Shown here: positions 50,253 to 59,454 of the stretch, one piece after another
Numbering within the stretch: position 1 is the stretch's first letter
Layout: each line of letters opens with the position of its first letter
Assembly: GCF_900104695.1 (NCBI RefSeq)
Contig: NZ_FNSW01000001.1
Span: 4,148,001-4,212,000, forward strand
Origin: Paenibacillus sp. GP183
GTDB taxonomy: Bacteria; Bacillota; Bacilli; Paenibacillales; NBRC-103111
Direction of reading: 5' to 3'
Length of the DNA: 64,000 nt
Program-made: the position numbers and the translations under genes
The notes under the pieces: generated by a model
Databases searched by the model: none
Seen by the model: the letters and a program-made list of their open reading frames with translations, nothing else
Told to the model about the DNA's origin: nothing

Positions 50253-50762
50253 TTATTCGGCTGTTTTATCAAGGTCTTCGTTGTAAGCCAATATCCCGCG
50301 TTTAAAATAATGTAGTTTTTCGTCTGAGGTAGTTTCCATTAAATTGGTGATCAGCAGTTCAACACTTTCCTTGTAGTTTTGGCTATTGTACAGAGCCATG
50401 GCAAGAAACACTTGAATTGCCCGGTTCTCCGGAAATTCCCTCACGCCTCTGCGTAACGTCTCAACTGCTTTTTGGTAGTACCCCCAGTAGCGGTATGTAC
50501 TCCCCAGACCCATTAGGCATCTTTCTAGATCATGACCAGAGAGTCCCAGCTTAAGAGCCCGCTCATAATATGGAATAGCCTCATGTCCAAGGCCGGAATT
50601 GTCATTCGCTATCCCGGTTTGGTAGTTGATCTCCGCATCATCCGGGTAATCGGAAAGCAATTCTAATAATTGCTCGCGAACCTCACTTAAGATCGTTTGA
50701 TCTTGCTTGGCTCTTCCTTCTTCACGCCGTTCAATTAATTTGCTCAATTCGTCTCTAGTCAT
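50253..50762 (-). CDS. Tetratricopeptide-repeat protein
   Basis: This 169-residue soluble protein has about three TPR units (DAEINYQTGIANDNSGLGHEAIPYYERALKLGL, DLERCLMGLGSTYRYWGYYQKAVETLRRGVREFP, and a third beginning RAIQVFLAMALYNSQNYKESVELLI), giving a helical scaffold for protein binding. It matches the common small TPR proteins of Bacillales. The ATG at 50762 follows a weak GGTGAAAAT. Partner unknown. Confidence 0.85.
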   Translation of the reverse strand: MTRDELSKLIERREEGRAKQDQTILSEVREQLLELLSDYPDDAEINYQTGIANDNSGLGHEAIPYYERALKLGLSGHDLERCLMGLGSTYRYWGYYQKAVETLRRGVREFPENRAIQVFLAMALYNSQNYKESVELLITNLMETTSDEKLHYFKRGILAYNEDLDKTAE

Positions 50763-51055
50763 ATTTTCACCATTCCCAAGTTTGGCAGTTTTTTATATGA
50801 GACCATCTTAACATAACTAATCCATATCGTTGCCGATTCCTCTGTAAATTCGCAGCCCAGTTTACGGATAATATCAACAAAGATGGCATTCCTGTCTGAT
50901 CATTGAATGCCAATACTCATATGGACCAAGAAATATAGCAATCTATAAGAAATGGACCCTTTTCACAATTAGTATAATGATTATGTTAGGTGGACTTGTA
51001 TGAGATTTCGAATTATAATGTGAATTTTCCAAAGAAACCATAAGGAGGTATAAAG

Positions 51056-51955
51056 ATGACTGTCGAAAATAATGCTCATGAGCAAGCGGACAAGTCTAGA
51101 AAGAACGCTGCAGAACTACAGTTGTTGGAAACCGGTCTTGCGTTTGGAGAATCGCCACGCTGGCACGAGGGCCGTTTATGGTTTTCTAATTGGGACGCTC
51201 AGGAGATCATTGCAGTCGATCCCCAAGGTGCCAGCGAGGTAGTTGTTCGCGTACCTTTCCCGTCGTTTCCCTTCTCTATCGATTGGCTGCCCGATGGGCG
51301 CTTGATTATTGTCTCGACGAGTGATCAGCCTCTGCTTCGTAGAGAGCAAGAGGGAACGCTGGTGCCCCATGCCGACTTGAATGGCCTCGCCAAGGTTTGG
51401 AACGAAATCGTCGTGGATGGACGGGGTAACATCTACGTCAACGGTGGAGATGTTGACCTCTCTGCACCGGGCATCATAGCTCTTATTAAACCTGATGGTT
51501 CTACCAGACTGGTGGCCGACGGGATTGCTTTCCCTAACGGCATGGTTGTGACGCCAGATAATTCCACTTTGATTATTTCAGAATCGTTCGGCCAAAAGCT
51601 CACTGCTTTCGACATCGCCGATGACGGCACTCTATTAAACCGGCGTGTCTGGGCCGATCTTGGAGACGGCTATCCCGACGGTATTTGTCTCGACACAGAA
51701 GGAGCCATATGGTATAGCGATGTTCCCAACAAGCGCTGCGTACGTGTACGCGAAGGCGGTGAAATTGTACAGAGAGTCGAGCTCGACCAGGGCTGCTTCG
51801 CTTGTATGCTTGGCGGGGCTGACCGCACAACGTTATTTTTATTGACGGCAGAGTGGCGCGGTTTTGACAAAATGGCAGGATCAAGGACGGGTCAATTGCT
51901 GAGTATCCAGGTATCCGTCCCAGGCGCTGAATATAAGAGGGACAGACTGAACTAA
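51056..51955 (+). CDS. SMP-30/gluconolactonase-family protein
   Basis: This 299-residue six-bladed beta-propeller has LETGLAFGESPRWHEGRLWFSNWDAQEI (metal Glu), KVWNEIVVDGRGNIYVNGGDV (Asn and Asp ligands) and FPNGMVVTPDNSTLIISESF, with YPDGICLDTEGAIWYSD carrying the last Asp. The family hydrolyses lactones or related esters with a divalent metal. AAGGAGGT lies nine bases before the ATG. No signal peptide. It is followed 28 bases later by a SnoaL-like gene, possibly in one unit. Confidence 0.88.
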   Translation: MTVENNAHEQADKSRKNAAELQLLETGLAFGESPRWHEGRLWFSNWDAQEIIAVDPQGASEVVVRVPFPSFPFSIDWLPDGRLIIVSTSDQPLLRREQEGTLVPHADLNGLAKVWNEIVVDGRGNIYVNGGDVDLSAPGIIALIKPDGSTRLVADGIAFPNGMVVTPDNSTLIISESFGQKLTAFDIADDGTLLNRRVWADLGDGYPDGICLDTEGAIWYSDVPNKRCVRVREGGEIVQRVELDQGCFACMLGGADRTTLFLLTAEWRGFDKMAGSRTGQLLSIQVSVPGAEYKRDRLN

Positions 51956-51982
51956 CGAGAACAATAAAGGAGAGATGTATTC

Positions 51983-52420
51983 ATGAGTTTTGGCTTTAAT
52001 AAAGTACAGGATGTTCTGGAAAATTACAAATCTGCAATTTATGAGAAAGATGTTGAGAGATTTGTATCTACATTCGCTTCTGACATCCATATTTATGATT
52101 GTTGGGAAAACTGGGAGTGCACCGGCATTACTCAATGGAAGGAAATAGTGAAAGGGTGGTTTAATGGTTTAAGCGAGGAAGGTGTTTTACTCAAAACAGA
52201 TTTTGATGATTTAGTAGTTGAAGAAAATTCGAATTTCGCTTTCGTTCATTGTGCTGTTACGTTCGCTGCTCACAACGAATCTGGAGAGAAACTTCGTCAG
52301 ATGACAAATAGATTCACATTCTGTTTAAGAAAAGAAAATGAATCTTGGACCATAACACATGCACATTCATCATTGCCAATTAGTATGGAAACTGGGAAGG
52401 GTATTTTTAACTTAAAGTAA
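51983..52420 (+). CDS. SnoaL/NTF2-like fold protein
   Basis: This 145-residue protein has the alpha-plus-beta cone of the NTF2-like superfamily (YKSAIYEKDVERFVSTFASDIHIYDCWENWECTG; VHCAVTFAAHNESGEKLRQMTNRFTFCLRKENESWTITHAHSS). Members include small isomerases, ketosteroid-like enzymes and stress proteins of unknown activity. AAAGGAGAG precedes the ATG. It ends at the terminator at 52448. Confidence 0.8.
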   Translation: MSFGFNKVQDVLENYKSAIYEKDVERFVSTFASDIHIYDCWENWECTGITQWKEIVKGWFNGLSEEGVLLKTDFDDLVVEENSNFAFVHCAVTFAAHNESGEKLRQMTNRFTFCLRKENESWTITHAHSSLPISMETGKGIFNLK

Positions 52421-52447
52421 GAACGTTACCCTTATATATTAGTTAAT

Positions 52448-52475
52448 GAGCGGTCCAAAAGGTTCGCTCTTTTTC
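52448..52475 (+). terminator. Terminator
   Basis: GAGCG and CGCTC arms with an inner GGTCC/GGTT mispair, then TTTTT. Confidence 0.65.
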
Positions 52476-52582
52476 TACGTTGTAATAGCTTGTTCTCATA
52501 ACAAGCAATTTAGTAAGGGAATACCATAAAAAATTGTATAATGGAAGTATCATCTCAAGCGATAGGCTTTAAGGAGGCTACT

Positions 52583-53080
52583 ATGGAAATTAGGATACTT
52601 GAACCAAAGGATGCGGAGATTTACAGGAACATCAGATTGGAAGCGTTACGAACCCATCCTGAAGCATTTGGTTCCAGCTATGAAGAAGAAAAAGAATTTT
52701 CCTTGGAAAAATTTGAGAGCAGGTTCAAAGAGGAGCATTCTTTTACTTTTGGTGCATTGGAAAATGAACAACTTTTCGGTGTAGTTACTTTAGTATTGGA
52801 ACAGAAAAATAAATTTAAACATAGAGCAAATATTTACGCAATGTACGTTTCTCCTAAAAAACGTGGAGTTGGAATAGCTAAGAATTTAATGATAGAAGCC
52901 ATTAAGAAGGCAAAAGAAATAAAACATATTGAACAGATTTATTTAACTGTCGTTTCAATAAATGAACCAGCAAAAAAACTCTATAATTCCTTGGGTTTTG
53001 AGACTTACGGAATAGATAAGCGATCATTAAAAATTGATAATTCATACTTTGATGAGGAGCTCATGGTACTATATTTATAA
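52583..53080 (+). CDS. GNAT-family N-acetyltransferase
   Basis: This GNAT protein of about 165 residues has motif A (ANIYAMYVSPKKRGVGIAKNLMIEAIKKAKEI) and the C-terminal NEPAKKLYNSLGFETYGI. It resembles RimI-like small-molecule acetyltransferases, but the substrate is unknown. AAGGAGG precedes the ATG at 52583; the longer frame from 52541 is unsupported. The gene is AT-rich. Confidence 0.88.
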   Translation: MEIRILEPKDAEIYRNIRLEALRTHPEAFGSSYEEEKEFSLEKFESRFKEEHSFTFGALENEQLFGVVTLVLEQKNKFKHRANIYAMYVSPKKRGVGIAKNLMIEAIKKAKEIKHIEQIYLTVVSINEPAKKLYNSLGFETYGIDKRSLKIDNSYFDEELMVLYL

Positions 53081-53147
53081 GTCTTTTTTCTGACCTGATA
53101 ATTTTGACCGGTATCTGCGTTGCGGAGTCGAGTATGCACCAGAATAT

Positions 53148-53612
53148 TTATCGACCGCGCCGGTAATAACGAGCGCTCACCATCCGGATAATCGGTGTCC
53201 CGATGATGGTTGGCAGAAACCATAGAAGCAGATTGGGAATGCCGGTTTCGGCGGACACGGTGTGCCCGTTTACTACCAATACGGCGGTAATGACACCTAT
53301 ATAGGAACCTAACATGCCCCCGATATGATGTTGGAGCCAATTGGGCCACAGCCGCTTGCGAGCCAAATATCCGTATAAAGCAAGTCCGTAGGAGAACAGG
53401 GCGATATAAAACAAAAAGGCAAGCTCCGACCATTTCATGAGGGCCATCGCTACGGCTGTTACGAAAACGACCACATAGCTGGCATGGTAGATTTCGCCAG
53501 ACACGGTATGAGCGCCTTTCCTCTTGCGAAACGACGCGGCCAAGGCTCCGCAGAGCAAGCAGATAGTGCCGGCGACAATATGGATAATCAGCAGAAGCGC
53601 ATACAGATTCAT
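53148..53612 (-). CDS. DUF2306-like multispan membrane protein
   Basis: This 154-residue protein has about four or five membrane helices (ALLLIIHIVAGTICLLCGALAA, VVVFVTAVAMALM, LAFLFYIALFSYGLALYGYLA) with His residues in helices 1 and the loop LQHHIGGMLGSYIGVITAVLVV. The pattern resembles DUF2306-type proteins. GGAGATGTTGAAG precedes the ATG. It lies 63 bases behind a TetR gene and is probably its target. Confidence 0.75.
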   Translation of the reverse strand: MNLYALLLIIHIVAGTICLLCGALAASFRKRKGAHTVSGEIYHASYVVVFVTAVAMALMKWSELAFLFYIALFSYGLALYGYLARKRLWPNWLQHHIGGMLGSYIGVITAVLVVNGHTVSAETGIPNLLLWFLPTIIGTPIIRMVSARYYRRGR

Positions 53613-53645
53613 TCTTCAACATCTCCTTTGCAATTTTTAAATGAA

Positions 53646-53665
53646 CACCGTTTAGTTAAACAGTG
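53646..53665. promoter_or_regulatory. Candidate TetR operator dyad
   Basis: CACCGTTTAGTTAAACAGTG has two nine-base arms (CACNGTTTA) with two central bases and lies just before the membrane-protein gene. A related half-site, CACTGTTCA, lies at 54329-54337 upstream of the tetR gene. Binding is inference. Confidence 0.55.
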
Positions 53666-53675
53666 AATTTAGGGC

Positions 53676-54308
53676 CTAAACGTGCAAGGCCCTATAAATC
53701 ATTTCCATAGCATGCTGGATCAGCTTGTCGGTGCGCTCCTTGTCAAACATGGGCATCTGAATCGACAGAGAGACGATTCCGTGCATCATTGCCCACAGCA
53801 TATCGCTGGTCGTCTCCGGCACGCTTGCCTGCAGCGCTCCTTGCTCGATAGCATCCCGCACCGTATGCAGCAGTACCTCGAAGGCTTGCACCCTCGGAAT
53901 TTCCTTCCCGTCGCGCACTTCTGTCAAATAATCAATTCTCCACATGAACATAAGCTGGTAGTAGGCGGGATTTTCGAGCCCGAACCTCACATAGGCTTCT
54001 CCCAAACGGCCCAGCCGCTCCCATGCAGCATCACTGCTCTCGGCAGCATGCTCCAGCTGCTTCTTGAAGCGGGAAAATGCATCGTCGACCACGAGGAAGA
54101 GCAGGTGATCCTTATCGCGAAAATATAAATACAATGTCGCAGGCGAATAACCGATAAGTTCAGCAAGCTTACGCATGGAGAAGCCGTTGTACCCAAGCTC
54201 AACGAACAAATTACCCGCCGTTCGTAGAATGAGGGAACGGAGCTCATCTTTTTGTTCCTTCTTCCGTCGCCGGGTTACTGCTTTCTTGCCTGTTGTAGCT
54301 TTAACCAT
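53676..54308 (-). CDS. TetR-family transcriptional regulator
   Basis: This 210-residue protein has an N-terminal HTH (LRSLILRTAGNLFVELGYNGFSMRKLAELIGYSPATLYLYFRDKDHLLFLVVDDAF) and a C-terminal ligand-binding domain with WHG-type residues (ERLGRLGEAYVRFGLENPAYYQLMFM). A Lys/Arg-rich N-terminal extension precedes the HTH. GGGAGACC precedes the ATG. It is divergent from the amidase and co-directional with the membrane-protein gene, which it likely represses. Confidence 0.88.
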   Translation of the reverse strand: MVKATTGKKAVTRRRKKEQKDELRSLILRTAGNLFVELGYNGFSMRKLAELIGYSPATLYLYFRDKDHLLFLVVDDAFSRFKKQLEHAAESSDAAWERLGRLGEAYVRFGLENPAYYQLMFMWRIDYLTEVRDGKEIPRVQAFEVLLHTVRDAIEQGALQASVPETTSDMLWAMMHGIVSLSIQMPMFDKERTDKLIQHAMEMIYRALHV

Positions 54309-54535
54309 AGGGTCTCCCTTTTAATTAACACTGTTCACTTACAATGTATTCCATATGCGATTTTGATGCAAGAGGTTAATTGGACACGATTTAATTACAA
54401 TTTGAACAAATATATATAAGATAACAATATATGGAGGTGAAAGTAATATAAATATGTTAAATTAGAACGAGAGAATATGATTAGTGCAGTTATATGGTCA
54501 TTTATTTAACATTACATAATTGGGAGGAATTGTTT

Positions 54536-56005
54536 ATGGAAATACGATCCTTGTCATTTAAGATCGAGGAAGCAACCGTAGCGGACATGCAAGAGGCTAT
54601 GAAATCGGAAGAGCTAACCTCAGTAAAGCTTGTATCGATGTATTTGGAACGTATCGCTGCATTCGATAAGCAAGGCGTTAGCCTGAACTCCGTTCTGGAA
54701 ATTAATCCGGATGCCCTTGCTATAGCCGAATCGCTTGATGCGGAACGGAAATTGAAGGGATCTCGAGGACCTCTTCATGGGATTCCAGTGATGTTAAAGG
54801 ACAATATCGATACGGGAGATAAAATGCACACAAGTGCAGGTTCCTTAGCCCTTGCAAACTCCTATGCGCCCGATGATTCCTTCGTAGCCAAAAAACTTCG
54901 AGAAGCCGGAGCAGTCATTCTTGGAAAAGTGAACATGACTGAATTTGCCAACTATAAGACTAGAGGCATGCCGGGTGGGTACAGTTCTCGGGGCGGCCAA
55001 GTTCTAAATCCATATAAGCCCGGTGTCTTCGGTACCGGTGGATCCAGCGCTGGATCGGGGGTATCCGTTGCTGCCAATTTGACTGCTCTAGCCATCGGGA
55101 CCGAAACCTCAGGTTCTATTCTAAGTCCGGCTTACAATAACTCCGTAGTCGGAATTAAACCGACAGTCGGGCTTATTAGCAGGGACGGTATTATTCCTCT
55201 TGCACATAGTCAGGATACCGCTGGTCCTATTGCCCGAACGGTTGCAGATGCCGCTGCAATGCTAGGGGTTCTGACAGGCGTGGATGAAAAGGATCCCATT
55301 ACAGGAACAAGCATTGATAAATCTTATACCGACTACACTATTTTTTTAGATAAAGATGGGCTAAAAGGAGCAAGAATCGGGATACCCCGAGCTTACTATT
55401 ACAGCACAATCACAGATGAAGAGAACAAATTGATGAATACGGTAATCGATGACTTGAAAGCTCAGGGCGCCATAATTGTGGACAACGCTGATATTCCATC
55501 CGCAGTAGAGTTATCAGAATTTCAATCAACTGTCTTCAAGCATGAATTTAAGTCGGATATCAACGCCTACCTGGAAAGCCTGGGACCTAATGCATCTGTT
55601 CGTTCATTGTCAGATATAATCACGTTTGATATTAACGATATCGCTCACAATTTGAAGTATGGCGATGTGCTTCTGACGGAATCTAACTCAACCAGCGGAA
55701 CGCTGACCGAACCGCAATATATCATGGATCGTCTTAAGGACCTGCGTTTGTCGCGTGACGAGGGCATTGATTATGTCATGCATAAGTATGACTTGGATGC
55801 GTTGCTTTTTCCAAATACGACCGGTGCAGCCATTGCGGCTAAAGCCGGGTATCCGTCTATTACCGTTCCTGCCGGTTACACTGCAGATGGAAAACCAGTT
55901 GCAGCAACATTTACTGCCGGTGCCTACAGCGAACCGACGTTGATCAGGGTGGCGTTCTCGTTTGAACAAGCTACTCATTATCGTAAGGCTCCTGCATTGA
56001 CCTGA
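54536..56005 (+). CDS. Amidase signature-family hydrolase
   Basis: This protein of about 489 residues has the Ser-cisSer-Lys triad: Lys in PVMLKDNIDT, cis-Ser and nucleophile Ser in TGGSSAGSGVSVAANLTALAIGTETSGSI. It lacks signs of a GatA partner set and resembles 6-aminohexanoate or peptide amidases. GGGAGGA lies seven bases before the ATG at 54536. It is closed by the terminator at 56029. Amide substrate unknown. Confidence 0.93.
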   Translation: MEIRSLSFKIEEATVADMQEAMKSEELTSVKLVSMYLERIAAFDKQGVSLNSVLEINPDALAIAESLDAERKLKGSRGPLHGIPVMLKDNIDTGDKMHTSAGSLALANSYAPDDSFVAKKLREAGAVILGKVNMTEFANYKTRGMPGGYSSRGGQVLNPYKPGVFGTGGSSAGSGVSVAANLTALAIGTETSGSILSPAYNNSVVGIKPTVGLISRDGIIPLAHSQDTAGPIARTVADAAAMLGVLTGVDEKDPITGTSIDKSYTDYTIFLDKDGLKGARIGIPRAYYYSTITDEENKLMNTVIDDLKAQGAIIVDNADIPSAVELSEFQSTVFKHEFKSDINAYLESLGPNASVRSLSDIITFDINDIAHNLKYGDVLLTESNSTSGTLTEPQYIMDRLKDLRLSRDEGIDYVMHKYDLDALLFPNTTGAAIAAKAGYPSITVPAGYTADGKPVAATFTAGAYSEPTLIRVAFSFEQATHYRKAPALT

Positions 56006-56028
56006 TCGGAGCGAAAGTCGCCAATAAT

Positions 56029-56074
56029 AACCCGGACACTTTATCCCCTTGGGTGATGAAGTGTCCGGGTTTCT
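56029..56074 (+). terminator. Terminator after amidase
   Basis: AACCCGGACACTT and AAGTGTCCGGGTT arms with a loop near 20 bases, then TTCTTTG. Confidence 0.85.
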
Positions 56075-56181
56075 TTGTTGAATTATTTTTAAATATACCT
56101 TGACAGGAATATTCCTTAAATGGTATATTCAAATCAAGCAATTAACACATTAAAAAAATCAAATCAAAAGGAGAATGTTAA

Positions 56182-56730
56182 ATGAGAAAATTAGTTGTAT
56201 CGGAGTTTGTCTCGCTTGATGGTGTCATGGAGGATCCGATGTGGACGTTCCAATTCGACAGCGAAGAACAGGATAAGTTCAAGTTCGCTGAGCTTAAGGC
56301 GAGTGACGCTCTGTTGTTGGGACGCGTAACCTACGAGGGCTTTGCAACGGCTTGGCCAAATATGATCAAGGAAACCGGGGAATACGGCGAATGGATGAAT
56401 AATTACCCCAAGCATGTAGTTTCAACGACACTCGAAGAAGTTAATTGGACCAATTCAAGTTTAATCAAGGGTAATATCGCGGAGGAAGTATCCAGATTGA
56501 AGCAGCAGCCAGGTAAGGACATTTTGGTTTTCGGCAGCTGCAGTCTTGCTCAAACGCTGATGGAACTTGACCTCATCGACGAATATCGGCTCATGATCTA
56601 TCCAATTGTACTGGGAAGCGGAAAACGTCTCTTCGGAGACGGGGTCGGGAAGAAGGTCTTGAAATTGACAGATACAAATACTTTCAGTTCAGGCGTCATA
56701 GTTCAAACCTATCAACCGGCAAAAGATTAA
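56182..56730 (+). CDS. RibD C-terminal/dihydrofolate-reductase-like protein
   Basis: This 182-residue protein matches the RibD_C group: MRKLVVSEFVSLDGVMEDPMW, DALLLGRVTYEGFATAWP, KDILVFGSCSLAQTLMELDLIDEYRLMIYPIVLGSGKRLFGDG. NADPH-dependent reduction is expected, but paralogues of this size (YyaP/YwjB type) have no assigned substrate. AAAGGAGAATG precedes the ATG. It stands alone. Confidence 0.9.
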   Translation: MRKLVVSEFVSLDGVMEDPMWTFQFDSEEQDKFKFAELKASDALLLGRVTYEGFATAWPNMIKETGEYGEWMNNYPKHVVSTTLEEVNWTNSSLIKGNIAEEVSRLKQQPGKDILVFGSCSLAQTLMELDLIDEYRLMIYPIVLGSGKRLFGDGVGKKVLKLTDTNTFSSGVIVQTYQPAKD

Positions 56731-56811
56731 TTTACTTGACGATTTAAACGGTTTTTTTGTGATCATAATATTTTATTGTTAAGCGCAAGATAAATGCGGA
56801 GGTGACGAGAC

Positions 56812-56946
56812 TTGAAAAAGAAAAATCCGCCCGCATTCAGAACTAACAAATTTACACAGAATGAGCAGGATCCGATCAAGGCGAAGAAGGCGGCAGACTA
56901 TCCGCCAAGCATGGATAATATTCCGAAACAGAACAATCCCCAGTAG
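56812..56946 (+). CDS. Small hypothetical basic protein
   Basis: Forty-four residues, Lys-, Asn- and Pro-rich (KKKNPPAFRTNKFTQNEQ at the start), probably disordered. GGAGGTGACGAGACT precedes a TTG start. It is followed 22 bases later by another small gene with its own site, so the two may be co-transcribed. Lys/Asn/Gln-rich small proteins of this sort occur in spores, but no family is recognised. Confidence 0.6.
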   Translation: MKKKNPPAFRTNKFTQNEQDPIKAKKAADYPPSMDNIPKQNNPQ

Positions 56947-56968
56947 TATACGAACAGAGGTGAAGAGT

Positions 56969-57157
56969 ATGTCTGATGATAAACCGAAAGGACACGTTGA
57001 ATTTCGTCAACCTCCTGCCAAGCTTGTTGCCGATATACCCGGAGATGACGTAATGCGTGAGCATCTTGATGAAATGATGAAAAATAGCTACCCGGGCAGC
57101 TGCTCCGCAATTAATCCCAAAAATAAGGATCAAGAACAATATAATTCCAATGAATAA
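56969..57157 (+). CDS. Small hypothetical protein
   Basis: Sixty-two residues with GAGGTGAA before the ATG. The sequence (MSDDKPKGHVEFRQPPAKLV, then VMREHLDEMMKNSYPGSCS) is hydrophilic with one helix. No family recognised. It is followed by a strong terminator. Confidence 0.6.
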   Translation: MSDDKPKGHVEFRQPPAKLVADIPGDDVMREHLDEMMKNSYPGSCSAINPKNKDQEQYNSNE

Positions 57158-57179
57158 GTAAAAATAAAGCAAAACCAAA

Positions 57180-57222
57180 CAACCCGCTTTTCGATGAATC
57201 CATCGAATGGCGGGTTTTTTTC
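57180..57222 (+). terminator. Terminator
   Basis: AACCCGC and GCGGGTT outer arms, CGATG and CATCG inner arms, then T residues. Nothing else is seen from here to 57441. Confidence 0.88.
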
Positions 57223-57441
57223 ATATTGCAGAATAGTCATAGTAAAAAAATGAATAATAACTATATTCAGGAAATGACCCAAATAATGACACTAATCTGG
57301 AGATATTTATGTTTCTTAGCGTACCCCGGGTGGTAATATTTAGGGATTCATCTTTTGTTAAGGTTTTATTAACCTTCCATTCATAAAGGAGATCTATAAT
57401 CAGGTCATTCGAAATGCCCAGGAAAAAGGAGTGTGGGGGGA

Positions 57442-59427
57442 ATGCGCTTTTCTTTACCCTTACTGAAGAAGAATAAAACCCGCAGGAAGCAAATAAACAG
57501 GTTCGGTGCCTACAGCGCGATCCTCATAGTGATGTTAATCATGCCAGCCCTTCTGGTTATTGCAGTCGAGTACATACAAAGGGGCACCCTTCAAGCGACT
57601 ATGGAATGGGTGAAGCACAATCATTCCTTATTTTATTTTAATTACACGATCAATTTATGTTTAGCCTTACTCATCTATTGTATTGTGGGTTCACTCACCC
57701 TCTCATTGGGTGTCACTTCATCATTGCTTTTCACCATATCCCTGATCAGCTATTTTAAGACGAAAATGATTGGAGAGCCTTTTGTCCCCTGGGACGTACT
57801 GCTCAAAAAGGAAAGCCTAGATATTACTCAATACATTTCAAGCTCGGATTCAAAAGACAAGATTGCCATTTTGGCTGCTATCGTATTTGGCTTATTCCTG
57901 CTGAGAATTGTGGTGCCGCGGTTGTCCCTTCCTTGGAAAAGCAGAATTGTGCTGGGGCTGCTATCGATGTTCATGATTTATTCGATAGCGTTTAAAACAC
58001 TGGTGGGTGATCATTTAGAAATACGCTTGAATGTCAATGAGATATCCTGGGATCAGCAGCAAAATTATACGGACAACGGATTATCAGCAGCTTTTACCAT
58101 GAATATCAAAAATGCCGTTGTTCGCAAACCTCAGGGTTACGATAAACCAGCGATTCAAGCCGTTGCACTGGACATTGTGAGAACAGCGGCTCAACAGCCA
58201 GCCGGTGAGGATCCGCTTAAAGGAAAGAAACCGAATGTGATATTCGTCATGAATGAAGCATTTTGGGATCCAACGCTGCTGCCTGGAGTGACTTTCAGCG
58301 AAGACCCGATTCCGACTGTTCATCGTTTGCAGAAGGAATCGACCTCCGGATATCTGCTCTCTCCACAGTTCGGCGGGGGGACCAGCAATGTTGAATTCGA
58401 GGTGTTGACCGGGTATTCCATGAGTTTTTTACCAGGCGGTTCAACTCCTTATCAGCAGTATATCAACAAGCCTACACCGACATTAGCCAGTTATTTTGAA
58501 GGGCAAGGCTATAAAAGCATGGGGATACATCCATATGAGGGTTGGTTCTGGGATCGGAAGAACGTTTATGAAAAGTTTGGGTTTGAAAGCTTTAAATATA
58601 AAGACCTCTTTACCAATCCTGAGGTGAATGGATTCTTTATCTCGGATGCTGAGGTTACCCGCAGCATAATCCAAGAGGTAGATAATACATCGAAGCCGAT
58701 GTTTATTTATGCGGTGACCATGCAGAATCATGGGCCTTACGATGCACCGCGCTATCCGTCCAATCCGATAAAAGCAACTGGCAATTTGACGGATGATGCC
58801 AAAAGCATACTTGAAACCTACACCCATGGCGCTCACGATGCGGATAAGGCTCTGGCTGATTTGATTGCCCATTATGAAAAATCCAATGAGCCAACAGTTG
58901 TGATATTTTATGGGGATCATTTGCCTATGCTTGGACCCGATTATGAAGTTTATCAGCAGAGTGGATTCGTTAAAAGCGGAAATCCAGCGGATTGGTCGTT
59001 GGAGGAACTGAAAAAAATCCACAGTGTACCGTTTGTCATGTGGTCCAATTTCAATTTGCCCAAGGAAACCATACCAACGCTGAGCAATTCGTTCCTTGGC
59101 GGACATGTGCTTGATACTCTGCATCTGGAGAAGCCGGCCCAGTTTGCTGTAAGCGACCAATTGTCGCAGAAGCTCCCCGGCATGCTGAGCAATCTATATG
59201 TCGACAGCAATCAAAATCTCTCTTCAACCGTTCCGGCCGATGTGAAGCCGCAGGTTGACCAGTACCGGGATGTCCAATATGATCTTATGTTCGGCAAGAA
59301 ATTTCTGGCCGATTTTATCGACAGTGACTTCCTGAATAAAAGTTCCTTGCCTAATTTTAACGAGGAATATATAAACAAAGAAGCGGCAGCGGCGGCCAAC
59401 AAAGCATCTCCTCATCCTCCTTCCTGA
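57442..59427 (+). CDS. LTA-synthase-family membrane sulfatase-fold protein
   Basis: This protein of about 661 residues has roughly five N-terminal membrane helices (to residue 190) and an extracellular alkaline-phosphatase/sulfatase-type domain: PNVIFVMNEAFWDP, the nucleophile Thr in FGGGTSNVEFEVLTG (Thr about 314), YAVTMQNHGPYD and VVIFYGDHLPMLG with metal Asp and His. The family transfers glycerol phosphate from phosphatidylglycerol to lipoteichoic acid or handles related phosphodiesters. GTGTGGGGGGA precedes the ATG at 57442. It may be one of several paralogues; primase and synthase roles cannot be separated here. Confidence 0.9.
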   Translation: MRFSLPLLKKNKTRRKQINRFGAYSAILIVMLIMPALLVIAVEYIQRGTLQATMEWVKHNHSLFYFNYTINLCLALLIYCIVGSLTLSLGVTSSLLFTISLISYFKTKMIGEPFVPWDVLLKKESLDITQYISSSDSKDKIAILAAIVFGLFLLRIVVPRLSLPWKSRIVLGLLSMFMIYSIAFKTLVGDHLEIRLNVNEISWDQQQNYTDNGLSAAFTMNIKNAVVRKPQGYDKPAIQAVALDIVRTAAQQPAGEDPLKGKKPNVIFVMNEAFWDPTLLPGVTFSEDPIPTVHRLQKESTSGYLLSPQFGGGTSNVEFEVLTGYSMSFLPGGSTPYQQYINKPTPTLASYFEGQGYKSMGIHPYEGWFWDRKNVYEKFGFESFKYKDLFTNPEVNGFFISDAEVTRSIIQEVDNTSKPMFIYAVTMQNHGPYDAPRYPSNPIKATGNLTDDAKSILETYTHGAHDADKALADLIAHYEKSNEPTVVIFYGDHLPMLGPDYEVYQQSGFVKSGNPADWSLEELKKIHSVPFVMWSNFNLPKETIPTLSNSFLGGHVLDTLHLEKPAQFAVSDQLSQKLPGMLSNLYVDSNQNLSSTVPADVKPQVDQYRDVQYDLMFGKKFLADFIDSDFLNKSSLPNFNEEYINKEAAAAANKASPHPPS

Positions 59428-59454
59428 CATGGCTTTGATATCATCTGAGATAAA

